Shown piece after piece: positions 5,495 through 13,290 of a DNA stretch of 13,825 bases; the first letter of the stretch is position 1, and every line of letters starts with the position of its first letter. The notes beneath the pieces are model-generated. The model had not been told where the DNA came from, searched no databases, and worked only from the letters and a program-made list of their open reading frames with translations. The stretch is from Hydrogenothermaceae bacterium (lineage in GTDB: Bacteria; Aquificota; Aquificia; Aquificales; Hydrogenothermaceae). The translations under genes and the position numbers were made by a program. The stretch is taken from contig WFXI01000307.1 in the NCBI GenBank assembly GCA_015490675.1, positions 1 to 13,825 on the forward strand, in the 5' to 3' direction.

Positions 5495-5552
5495 AATATT
5501 TTTGTAATATTTTTGTATATATTTTTGTTTATTTTTTGTAAATATTTTTGTA
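5495..5552 (+). repeat. AT-rich phased repeats, probable DNA unwinding element
   Basis: Near-copies of AATATTTTTGTA start at 5495, 5506, 5518, 5530 and 5541, i.e. every 11-12 bp, with three exact. They sit 43 bp before the first iteron. Tandem AT-rich 12/13-mers next to iterons are the usual melting site of theta-replicating plasmid origins. The repeats are preceded by TCATCATCATCATC (5481-5494). Confidence 0.65.
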
Positions 5553-5594
5553 GCTCCTCGCGGAATGTTGATACTTCTGGATTAGCGAAGGAAA

Positions 5595-5704
5595 ATAGCA
5601 ACTTTTTTACTACCATATAGCAACTTTTTTACTACCATATAGCAACTTTTTTACTACCATATAGCAACTTTTTTACTACCATATAGCAACTTTTTTACTA
5701 CCAT
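5595..5704 (+). repeat. five perfect 22-bp iterons of the plasmid origin
   Basis: Units at 5595-5616, 5617-5638, 5639-5660, 5661-5682 and 5683-5704 are identical: each begins ATAGCAAC, has a T6 run and ends ACTACCAT, with no spacer. A sixth, truncated copy (ATAGCAACTT) starts at 5705. Exact 22-bp spacing, two helical turns, places all Rep-binding sites on one face. Their position directly ahead of a Rep_3 gene identifies them as initiator binding sites that set copy number. Confidence 0.92.
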
Positions 5705-5733
5705 ATAGCAACTTGTTAATATAAAGTTGCTAT
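5705..5733 (+). promoter_or_regulatory. half-iteron inverted repeat, likely Rep autorepression operator
   Basis: ATAGCAACTT (5705-5714) and AAGTTGCTAT (5724-5733) are perfect 10-bp inverted copies of the iteron head with a 9-nt spacer. The right arm covers the predicted -35 box of the rep promoter. In Rep_3 plasmids, Rep dimers bind such an inverted repeat to repress rep, while monomers bind iterons. Here that role is inferred from sequence and position. Confidence 0.75.
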
Positions 5734-5755
5734 TCATTAAATTTTATTCTATTAT
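5727..5755 (+). promoter_or_regulatory. predicted rep promoter
   Basis: TTGCTA (5727-5732), a 17-nt spacer and TATTAT (5750-5755) precede rep by 35 nt. The -35 box lies inside the inverted-repeat operator, so Rep binding would exclude RNA polymerase. Confidence 0.55.
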
Positions 5756-5790
5756 TTTTAATGGAGATTTTATGAAAACTGAGGAAAATT

Positions 5791-7443
5791 ATGGCAAAAG
5801 AAAAAGATGAAACTAATAATAAAAATATTGAGGAAGAAACAAAGGAAGGAGCAACAAAAATAGTGGAAGTGGCAGAAAACACACCTATTAGAGATTATCC
5901 AGCGGTAATGGAAAATTCCTTGGTAGAAGCTAGATATTCTTTATCTGTTGAAGAACAAAGATTAGTTTTAGCCACCATAGCATTACTAGACAGTATGGAA
6001 ACAGCTCCTAGTGGATTTCCTATGCTAAGGATTCCTAAAAAGCTTATTATTGAAACTACAGGGATACACGAAAAAAACTATCATCAAATAAAATCAGCTT
6101 TGAAAAAACTAATGTCTAAAGTTATAACTATAGAAACAATAAATGAAAAAGGAAAAAGAAGCTTTAGACTCTACCAATGGTTTTCAAAAGGAGAATATCA
6201 CGAAGGAGAAAAATTTATAGAAGTTCAATTTCACCCAGATTTAAAACCTTATCTCCTAGCTCTAAAAGAAAAATTTACTGATATACCTCTAAAGATAATC
6301 CTTAGATTAAGATCCAAGTATGCTATCAGGCTTTATGAACTCTTAAGAAGATACAAGGACACAGGATTTAGGATAGACTCGGTAACAGAATTACGAGAAA
6401 AATTAGGGGTAGAAAAAGGAGAATATCCTCGATTCGAAGCTTTTGAAAGAAAGGTACTAAAAACTGCCGTCAAAGAAATAAACAGAGAAACAGATTTACT
6501 AGTCTCATACCAAAAAATCAAAAAAGGCAGAAAAATAGTTCAAATAGAATTTAAGATAGAACACAATCCAGACTTTGACCCAGAAGAACTAGAAGACATT
6601 CAAAAGAAATTAGAAGAATATAAACAGTATATTACCCTTCAAGAGGAAAATACCTCCTTGCAAGATGTTGATACACAAGGGCTCGTCAAGGTAGTTTCAG
6701 ATGAGTCTAACAAAGAAGAAAAACAAGAGAAAAAGTTTGACCTTGATGAGTTTTGGAATGAAGTAAAAGAATATAGACAAAAATACTGGGATATATTGGA
6801 AGACTACAATAGGTGGAAAGAAGAAGTAAGTTTATCAGCAAAGGATAAAAATTTTATAAAAGAAAGATTACTCCCAGAAAACTCTGTATTATTCCTTCTA
6901 ATAAATGCAGAAGAAAACGGCTATCCTCCAGAAATGGCATTGAAGATTATTCAAAAAGCTATACAAAACAAAAATGTTAAAAATCCAATGGGATTTTTAA
7001 TTGATGCTTTTGATATAGATATGTTGTCTGCAAACTTGATAAAACTAACAACCATAGAAGAAACTCCAGATAAAGAGGTAATATCTGCAGAAAAAGAGCA
7101 AAAAGAAGATCAAAAAAAACTAGAAGAAATGGAAAAAAATAGGGGAATATTTGAAAAGTATAAAGGCAGAATAAAAAGAGAGTTTATAGATTTTTACATC
7201 CAATCAGAGATACAAGATTTTAACACCTTAGGACAATTAGGGGACTATCTAGTAGATATGCTAGCAAATGCAGCAATAGACAAGGAAGGAAAAGTCATCT
7301 ATGTACCAGCTCCTAGCGAAACTTTACTAGATTGGTTTGATATTAACTTTAAAGAAAACTTTGAAGAATTTGTAAGAGAAAAATCTAGAAAAGAATACAC
7401 TGTTAAACCTGTATTATTTGATGTTAATCTTTTACGGGAATAA
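5791..7443 (+). CDS. plasmid replication initiator, Rep_3 (RepB) family, with long C-terminal extension
   Basis: A 550-aa initiator. Residues about 37-165 form the first winged helix: YPAVMENSLVEARYSLSVEE, QRLVLATIALL and the KKLMSK helix. Residues 166-257 form the second: IPLKIILRLRSKYAIRLYEL, then LREKLGV, FKRKVLKTAVKEI-type helices and the K-rich IVQIEFKI strand. This is the Rep_3 fold that binds iterons. ATG 5791 follows GAGGA (5781-5785) with a 5-nt spacer. Typical Rep_3 proteins are near 300 aa or shorter. Here an acidic linker (about 258-318) leads to a further 230 residues containing YPPEMALKIIQKAIQNKNVK followed by NPMGFLIDAF, a pattern that loosely recalls helicase-loader C-terminal repeats, then a coiled-coil and a final globular part. 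The frame is intact. Iterons, operator and promoter lie directly upstream, so autoregulation is expected. Confidence 0.93.
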   Translation: MAKEKDETNNKNIEEETKEGATKIVEVAENTPIRDYPAVMENSLVEARYSLSVEEQRLVLATIALLDSMETAPSGFPMLRIPKKLIIETTGIHEKNYHQIKSALKKLMSKVITIETINEKGKRSFRLYQWFSKGEYHEGEKFIEVQFHPDLKPYLLALKEKFTDIPLKIILRLRSKYAIRLYELLRRYKDTGFRIDSVTELREKLGVEKGEYPRFEAFERKVLKTAVKEINRETDLLVSYQKIKKGRKIVQIEFKIEHNPDFDPEELEDIQKKLEEYKQYITLQEENTSLQDVDTQGLVKVVSDESNKEEKQEKKFDLDEFWNEVKEYRQKYWDILEDYNRWKEEVSLSAKDKNFIKERLLPENSVLFLLINAEENGYPPEMALKIIQKAIQNKNVKNPMGFLIDAFDIDMLSANLIKLTTIEETPDKEVISAEKEQKEDQKKLEEMEKNRGIFEKYKGRIKREFIDFYIQSEIQDFNTLGQLGDYLVDMLANAAIDKEGKVIYVPAPSETLLDWFDINFKENFEEFVREKSRKEYTVKPVLFDVNLLRE

Positions 7444-7535
7444 ATGAGCATTCAAAATTTTTTGTATTTTCCTAGTTTTTTGTTTACATATCCATAATTT
7501 TAGAATAGGATAATCAAAAAAATAAACTATACTAT

Positions 7536-9194
7536 ATGAGGCATATAGAAAAGCTATTAAACAATAATTTTCCCAAAACAACTATAAAAAGGGGCAGAAT
7601 ATATTTTGAGGAAAATAGAGTTGTTAATTTTAAGGTTTTAAAAGAAGATACATCTTTCGTTCATATAATATCTAAAGTAGAAGGAAGCTATGAAGATTTT
7701 TATCACTAAGATATAAAGATATATATTGATGAAAATTTTGTTGAAAGTGAGTGCACTTGTCCAGTGGGAGAAAATTGTAAACATGTTGTAGCAGTTCTTC
7801 ATTCCTACTTTAATGATAAAGAAAAAACAAAATTAGATTCAAAAAGTTGGCTTAAAAGCATTATTCTGAATTTAAGTAGCATAGAGAAAAAATATGATTC
7901 AAAATACAAACTCATATTTAGGATTGTTCCTTCGGGTGTTTACTCCCATCAACTTATACCTGAGAAGGTCATATTAGAAAATGGAGTTATAAAAAGTTCA
8001 AAAATTTTAAGCTTAAGAAGTTTAATTGAAAATCCCTATCGGGATTATGTTACAAAAAAAGATGAAGAAATAATTAAATTACTAGGGAAAATACATTTTT
8101 ATCACTCTTTATATGTTGAAAATGTAATTTATAGTGTAGTTTTAAAAACTTTAGTTGAGCAAAGGAATCTTTATTTTGGAACAAACATTTATCCCATAAA
8201 GGGGTTAAGATACAAAAAACTAAAATTAGACTGGGAAAATACAGAAGATAAATACTTACTAAAAGTAAATATTAACGGAGAAAATCTTATAATTGCTTCT
8301 GAAATTTTTGAATATTCTCCTTCTGAAAATATACTTTATCAGATAGAACCTAAAATCAGTAATGCTCTTTTAAAACTACTTTTAAATGCAAAGCCTTTAA
8401 GCAGAGAAGAAACAGCAAAATTATACTTTTTACTAAAAGAGACTGGATTTGAAGTAGCAAAGCCAGATATGGTTGAGGAATTAGAAATAAAAGAAGAACC
8501 TGTTCCTGTCTTGAAAATTAGTTATGATAAAGAAAGAAGTTTTCTAAATATAGAATTTAAGGTTAAGTATGACAATTATTATTTATCTCCATTGTCAGAA
8601 GAAAAAAGCTTTGTTTACGATGGACTAAAAAGAGTATCTATCACTAGAAATTTAGAAAAAGAAGAAAATTATAAAAAAAGGTTAATAAAAACAAATTTAA
8701 AGCATTTTGCTTTTTCTCCATCGTGGAAATATTTCATTAGTCTAGAAGGTTATTTATTAGAAAAAGCTTATCAATTTTTAGAAAGTGATATAAAGAAGCT
8801 GAAGGAAGAAGGATGGAAAATTGAATATATATCTAAACTACCTGTCTTTGAAAGTGGAGATATTGATTTTGAAATAAAAGAAGAAGATAGCTGGTGGTTT
8901 GATGTATCTGTAAAAGAAAAATTAGAAAATGAAGAGATTGACCTTCTACCATTTTTAAAAAAATTACTGAAAGAATACAACATAAAAAAACTTCCAAAAA
9001 TCATATTTGTTAAATATGAAGAAAATAAGGTTTTAAGATTAAAAAAAGAAGAAGTTCAACCAATAATCAACACCATTTTTAATCTTTACAGAAAAAAAGA
9101 TACGGAAAACTTAAAAATAAACAAAGCTGAAATCCACTTGATTGAAGATGAATTAATCAATGATAAAGAGATAAAAAGGCTAAAAATAAATTAA
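7536..9194 (+). pseudogene. SWIM-domain N-terminal half of an SNF2-family helicase (broken)
   Basis: From ATG 7536 (MRHIEKLLNNNFPKTTIKRG) the frame runs to a TAA at 7707-7709 and then on in the same frame to TAA 9192-9194. Just after the first stop lies CTCPVGENCKH (about 7756-7788), the CxC...CxH zinc-binding SWIM motif that bacterial SNF2 proteins carry near residue 80. The next 400 residues match the position and composition of the SNF2-associated middle domain. The open piece 7764-9194 begins at a GTG inside the zinc motif, so it is not a true start. No Shine-Dalgarno is visible before ATG 7536, and TATACT at 7528-7533 is too near to serve it. The zinc ligands survive, so decay looks recent. 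The ATPase half follows in another frame. Confidence 0.8.
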
Positions 9195-10639
9195 CAAATT
9201 TTAGAAAAATTAAGAAAATACACCAGCCAAAAAGATTAAAAACAGAACTAAGAGATTATCAAATTGAAGGTATTAGTTGGATTAACTTTTTATATGAATA
9301 TGGATTTAATGGGATATTAGCTGATGATATGGGTCTAGGAAAAACTATACAGGTTTTATCTTTCTTACTATATCTAAAGGAAAACAATAGGTTAGATAAA
9401 CCTTCTTTAATTATAGTTCCAACTTCGTTGATATCAAACTGGGAAAGGGAAATACAAAGATTTACACCAGATTTGAATTTTATAACCATCTATGGTAAAG
9501 ATAGGAAGAGCTTAATAGAAAACATAGAAAATACTGATATTGTTTTGACTACCTATTCTTTAATACAAAGAGACTTTGAGCTTTATAAAAACAAACAATT
9601 TCTATATTTAATACTTGATGAGTCTCAAAAAATTAAAAATCCTAGAACAAAAACTTATAAAGCAGTAAAAGAAATTAAATCACAACATAAACTAGCTCTA
9701 TCAGGAACTCCTATAGAAAACAATCTGACAGAACTATGGGGAATTTTTAATATTTTAATGCCCGGATTTTTAGGAAGTCATAAAGAATTTTCAGAAGTTT
9801 ATAAAACACCAATTGAAAAACATAATGATAAAAATGCAAAAAAAGTATTAGCAAAAAAGATAAAACCTTTTATTTTAAGAAGAACCAAGAATAAAGTATT
9901 AAAAGAACTTCCCCCCAAAACAGAGATTGTAAAATATACAAAGTTTTCAGAAAAACAGACAAAACTTTATGAAACTGTAAGAGTGTCTTTAAATAAAGAA
10001 ATAAGAGAGCTTTTAGAAAAACAAGGTATTGAAAAATCTCAAATCCATATATTAGATGCTTTATTAAAGCTAAGGCAAATATGTTGCCATCCAGCACTTT
10101 TAAAATTAAATATAAAGCAAAAAGTAAATGAGTCTGCAAAACTTGATTTGTTACAAGACTTACTTGAAGATTTAATTGAAGAAGATAGAAAGATTTTAAT
10201 ATTTTCTCAATTTGTTGAGATGTTAAACCTTATAGAAAATGAAGTTTTGAATAAAAAAGGATATAGATATCTAAAACTTACAGGACAAATAAGGAAGAGA
10301 GATAAAATAATAGATGAATTTAAAGAAGACGCTGAAATAAAAATATTTTTAATCAGTTTAAAAGCTGGAGGGGTAGGCTTAAATCTAACAGAAGCTGATA
10401 CAGTCATAATTTATGACCCATGGTGGAATCCATTTGTTGAAAATCAGGCAATTGATAGAATTTATAGAATAGGACAAGATAAACCTGTTTTCGTTTACAA
10501 GTTAATAGTTGAAAACAGCATAGAGGAAAAAATTTTAAAACTGCAAGAAAAAAAGAAGCAATTACAAGAAATATATCAAGAACAAGCAGATGTATTTAAG
10601 CTTTCAAAAGATGAGATTTTATCGTTGTTTGAAGTATGA
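9195..10639 (+). pseudogene. SNF2-family helicase, C-terminal ATPase half (same gene, shifted frame)
   Basis: Coding resumes in the reading frame of PKRLKTELRDYQIEGISWIN from about 9229; the first in-frame ATG is 9329, inside motif I, so this half lacks its own start. Motifs in order: DDMGLGKTIQ (Walker A, about 9323-9352), DESQ (Walker B, 9617-9628; usually DEAQ/DEAH), SGTPIENNLTELWGIFNILM (III), ILIFSQF (IV), SLKAGGVGLNLTEADTVIIY (V) and QAIDRIYRIGQ (VI, 10445-10477). All helicase motifs are intact and the end ILSLFEV is normal for the family. The join to the SWIM half needs TAA 9192 read through and one A restored to the A5 run at 9229-9233. Together the halves give about 1030 codons, normal for bacterial SWIM-SNF2 proteins, which translocate on DNA or remodel nucleoprotein. 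Confidence 0.85.
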
Positions 10640-10676
10640 CTAATAGATATAGGGTATATTTTTTCAACATTTAACA

Positions 10677-12059
10677 TTAAAAATCCTTTTCAAGAGAAAC
10701 CAAGAATACATTTTTATTTGATTCAGCTACTTCAATTAATTCTGCGGAAAAATCTCTTTTTGAAAAAATTATAAAAAATTCTTTTCTTTTGTTTTTTTTC
10801 CAGTTTACAAGGTTTGCTTTTTCTTTTAAATCATTTAAAACATTTAAACCTACAGGATTGTCCCAGTATTTACATTCTCCAAACAAAATTTCGTTTTCTC
10901 CTAAAGCTACCAAATCAATTTCGATATCTCTTTCCCACCATTTTCCTATTTTTTGCGTAGGAAAAGGTAATTTTGCCTTATTTAGAACAAATTCTTGGCA
11001 AACATTTTCAAAGATTAAAGATGTATAATATTTGAAATCCAGTTTGATTTTGTTAATAACTAAATCGTATTGTTCCGTTTCTAAATAGCTTTGATATGGA
11101 AATACATATCTAAACCAAAAATTAAAAAAGTTGTCTTTTATAAAATAAAGTCCCTTTTTACTTTTTGCAGGATTTTCCTCAGTTACAGGGATTTTTCTCT
11201 CTAATATTTCCAGTTCTATAAGTTTTTCTATAAAAGATGTCAAATTTTTAGTTTCTATTCCTAATTTAGAAGCTATTTTCCCTATTTTATGTTCTCCTTG
11301 GGAAATTACCTGTAAAATAGAAAAGTAGTTTATTGGTTCTTTAACTTCATCTTTTAAAACAAATTTTGGTTCTTCGTATAGAAAGCTATTTTTGTTTAAT
11401 ATGTTGCTTTTAATATTTTCGTAAATGCTTTTATTCTTATCAAAAAACTCTATATATTTAGGGATTCCTCCTATGACACTGTAAAATTCAAATAGCTTAA
11501 TGTTATCATCTAGATTGAAAAATTTCTTAAAATTGAAAAAATTCATAGGTTGTAGTTTTATTTGAGCTGTTCGTCTACCATATAACGGACTGGAATAGCT
11601 TAATGCTATATCATACATAAGACTTATTAGTGAACCTGATAAGATTAGCATTATGTTCTTGTTTTTCAACAATTCATCCCATATTCTTTGAAATATAGAG
11701 GGTATAGCTTTATTTATTTTTGCTAAATATTGAAATTCATCTATAACTATTATTAATTTCTCTCTAAGTTCTTTTTGAACAATATATTTAAATAATGTTT
11801 CCCAATCCTTTATTTCGATTGATTTAAGAATTTCATCATTAAATTTTTCTGCAATTATAGTTTTAAACCTATCTATTTGAAGTTTTTCATTTTGTAAGTC
11901 TGCTAGCAGATATATAGCATTTTTATTTTCTATAAATTTTTCAATTAAAGTAGTTTTCCCTACTCTTCTTCTTCCATAGACAACAACAAAAGAAGCATTT
12001 TGCTTTTTATATTCGTTTTCTAAGACTGCTAATTCATTTTCTCTATTTATGAATTTCAT
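10677..12059 (-). CDS. AAA-type ATPase with C-terminal DUF234/PD-(D/E)XK-like domain
   Basis: A 460-aa protein of the ATPase_2/DUF234 type common in archaea and thermophilic bacteria. It begins MKFINRENELAVLENEYKK and then has Walker A GRRRVGKTT (29-37), Walker B LIIVIDEFQYL (D107, E108), the sensor-like LILSGSLISLM (about 138-148), SPLYGRRTAQIKL with the likely Arg finger, and IGGIPKYI. A winged helix follows (about 250-300). The C-terminus has EIDLVA (D382) and FGECKYW (E395, K397), the D...ExK pattern of PD-(D/E)XK folds, so an active nuclease is possible. ATG 12059 follows AAAGGATGA. It is convergent with the helicase gene and intact, in contrast with its surroundings. Physiological role is unknown; members are often scattered near mobile elements. 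Confidence 0.85.
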   Translation of the reverse strand: MKFINRENELAVLENEYKKQNASFVVVYGRRRVGKTTLIEKFIENKNAIYLLADLQNEKLQIDRFKTIIAEKFNDEILKSIEIKDWETLFKYIVQKELREKLIIVIDEFQYLAKINKAIPSIFQRIWDELLKNKNIMLILSGSLISLMYDIALSYSSPLYGRRTAQIKLQPMNFFNFKKFFNLDDNIKLFEFYSVIGGIPKYIEFFDKNKSIYENIKSNILNKNSFLYEEPKFVLKDEVKEPINYFSILQVISQGEHKIGKIASKLGIETKNLTSFIEKLIELEILERKIPVTEENPAKSKKGLYFIKDNFFNFWFRYVFPYQSYLETEQYDLVINKIKLDFKYYTSLIFENVCQEFVLNKAKLPFPTQKIGKWWERDIEIDLVALGENEILFGECKYWDNPVGLNVLNDLKEKANLVNWKKNKRKEFFIIFSKRDFSAELIEVAESNKNVFLVSLEKDF

Positions 12060-12086
12060 TTTTCATCCTTTTTTCGTTTTTAAATT

Positions 12087-12113
12087 ATTATAGTCTAGAA
12101 ACGAAATTTTCGT
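12087..12113 (-). promoter_or_regulatory. ATPase promoter -10 box and adjacent palindrome
   Basis: On the minus strand TATAAT (12092-12087) lies 27 nt ahead of ATG 12059. A perfect palindrome ACGAAATTTTCGT (12101-12113, 6-bp arms around one base) occupies the -20 to -30 zone, a typical operator position. The -35 hexamer (TACGAA-like) is weak, which would suit a regulated promoter. Confidence 0.45.
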
Positions 12114-12120
12114 ATTTTAA

Positions 12121-12315
12121 TTAAAAAAGTTTGCTTTCATCAAAAAAGATTTCAATAGGAATTCTAGGAATAAAATTAATTTTTTCATTAGGTGCATCTG
12201 CTAGTATCATTAAAAGTTTGCCTTCATTGCTTAATTCTACTGAAGGATTGGTACCTGCTATTTTAAGGTATTTTCTCGTTATGTATTTGTTTATGAATTT
12301 TACTTTATAGAAAAT
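12121..12315 (-). pseudogene. C-terminal fragment of an unrecognised minus-strand gene
   Basis: A minus-strand frame is open from about 12315 (IFYKVKFINKYITRKYLKIA) through VELSNEGKLLMILADAPNEK and IPRIPIEIFFDESKLF to TAA 12121. The sequence looks like real protein but has no start codon. It begins exactly where the IS200/IS605 left-end structure starts. It is therefore probably the tail of a gene cut by that element, the upstream part being at 12640-12797. No family is recognised. It ends 62 nt before the ATPase start and could originally have been cotranscribed upstream of it. Confidence 0.4.
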
Positions 12316-12318
12316 TTA

Positions 12319-12418
12319 TGCTTTCCAAAACCATTTTCTTTAGAAAATGGATACAGAAAGCACGGCGTAAGCCGTAAAAACCCTTTTAGCGTTTAATTTT
12401 ACATTTTTTCTTAAAAGG
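12319..12418. repeat. nested hairpins at the left end of the IS200/IS605 remnant
   Basis: Perfect hairpin CCATTTTC-TTTA-GAAAATGG (12331-12350) is enclosed by TGCTTTC (12319-12325) and GAAAGCA (12356-12362) across symmetrical 5-nt internal loops. Next come ACGGC-GTAA-GCCGT (12362-12375) and CCTTTTA/TAAAAGG (12382-12388 and 12412-12418). Subterminal hairpins are recognised as single-stranded DNA by TnpA of IS200/IS605, and in IS200 the leader fold also represses translation. Confidence 0.65.
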
Positions 12419-12454
12419 CTTGCTTTTTTCGTTAAACTACCATACCATAATACT

Positions 12455-12636
12455 ATGCTTGAAATAAAGAGCAATAAACATTCAAAATGGCAAACAGCTT
12501 ACCATATAGTTTGGATACCAAAATACAGAAAACCTGTTTTAAAAGGTAAGATTGAGGAAAGATTGAAGGAGCTGTTTTTGAAATAGCTGATGAATACGGA
12601 TTTGACATATTAGCGTTAGAAATAATGCCAGACCAT
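12455..12636 (+). pseudogene. tnpA: IS200/IS605-family TnpA (HUH Y1 transposase), truncated
   Basis: ATG 12455 starts MLEIKSNKHSKWQTAYHIVW, then IPKYRKPVLKGKIEERLKEL, the standard opening of Y1 transposases. A T5 run at about 12571-12576 appears to have lost one T; restoring it gives EIADEYGFDILALEIMPDH. Family members then read VHLF, completing the catalytic His-x-His, but here the codons give IPVI and similarity ends. The second His, the catalytic Tyr helix and the right end are missing. A frameshift plus loss of about 60 percent of the gene make it inactive. The left-end hairpins lie 37-136 nt upstream. Confidence 0.85.
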
Positions 12637-12639
12637 ATA

Positions 12640-12797
12640 CCAGTAATTTTGAAGTTGTTATTGTTGTCATTGATGATTGAGTCAAAGATGATACCTATAT
12701 TCTCTCCATATTTACATAGTTTTATAGTTGCTGATTCTCTTATTGTGATTTGGTTGTTATTACTGAATGGGTTCGTAAAGAAGAAAAGAGAAAGTTT
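12640..12797 (-). pseudogene. possible upstream part of the gene split by the IS200/IS605 remnant
   Basis: A minus-strand frame is open through KLSLFFFTNPFSNNNQITIR, ESATIKLCKYGENIGIIFDS, then IINDNNNNFKIT, up to the junction with tnpA near 12636. It begins just behind the stop of the exported-protein gene (12796), with GGAGGT of that gene's last codons as a possible ribosome-binding site but no clear start codon. The plus-strand frame opposite (Leu-rich) looks like its shadow. Paired with the fragment at 12121-12315 it would form a protein of about 115 residues or more. The function is unknown and the call tentative. Confidence 0.35.
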
Positions 12798-13155
12798 AAG
12801 GATAATTACCTCCGATGAAATTATACATACTATCTAAAGGGACATAGCCTGGGCTTTTATCTGCATAGCCCCAACATGCTCCTCTACTAGGACAAGGTCT
12901 GTTGTTGTCTTTGTGGAGTTTGGCTTGGAACTCTTGGCAGATTTCTTTTTCTTTTTGATAAACATCTTTTACACCATGTTTATTAAAAAGACGTGCTGCT
13001 ATATCGGGAGGTGCTCTTATTTCGAAAATGTATTTCCCTGTGTAAAAATCATAAATTTTTAATCTTATTTGTGGGTCATTACATACTTCTTGGGCTAGTT
13101 TATCTAAGTTCTGTGGTTCTTGAGCATTTACTTGGTTATAAAAAGGATTAAACAA
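12796..13155 (-). CDS. predicted exported Cys-containing protein; start region frameshifted
   Basis: The mature part (from QEPQNLDKLAQEVCND) has four cysteines (NDPQ-preceding C, EIC, RPC, GAC) and ends with YADKSPGYVPLDSMYNFIGG. The annotated start would be TTG 13155, but the frame continues upstream as FKTIKKLIVIVAIVIVLFNP followed by FYNQVNA-QE. That is a classic Sec signal peptide: a basic head, a hydrophobic core and cleavage after V-N-A. The natural start seems to be an ATG at about 13213 (MNF), separated by one extra T in a T5 run, or an ATT start at about 13206. A periplasmic or surface location is likely. I do not recognise the family. The adjacent split gene may have been its operon partner. 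Confidence 0.5.
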   Translation of the reverse strand: MFNPFYNQVNAQEPQNLDKLAQEVCNDPQIRLKIYDFYTGKYIFEIRAPPDIAARLFNKHGVKDVYQKEKEICQEFQAKLHKDNNRPCPSRGACWGYADKSPGYVPLDSMYNFIGGNYP

Positions 13156-13290
13156 GACTATAACAATAGCTACAATGACGATTAATTTCTTGATTGTTTT
13201 AAAAATTCATCATTATAATTCCAAAATTACATAACCTTTCAATCATTTCTTAATTTAAATTTACTCCATTTCTCCAAAATTTGCAATATT

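Noticed and set aside
5347..5616. 89-aa minus-strand open frame with KEKEREGGEDKEKRKK
   Set aside because: It is produced by the polypyrimidine tract and overlaps the iterons; there is no family pattern and no supportive ribosome-binding site.
5595..5733. Tandem repeats considered as a CRISPR array
   Set aside because: Units are contiguous 22-mers without spacers, and no cas genes are visible. Position before rep fits iterons.
1808..9194. Recoded UAA (all premature stops are TAA)
   Set aside because: Clean genes such as rep end in TAA with normal C-termini, the broken genes also carry frameshifts, and TAA is the commonest stop expected by mutation in AT-rich DNA.
10647..10664. ATATA-GGG-TATAT plus T-run between convergent genes as a terminator
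   Set aside because: The stem has only five A/T pairs and would be unstable, especially in a thermophile.
12625..12837. 70-aa Leu-rich plus-strand open frame
   Set aside because: Its first residues are the end of the truncated TnpA; the rest looks like the shadow of the minus-strand fragment at 12640-12797.
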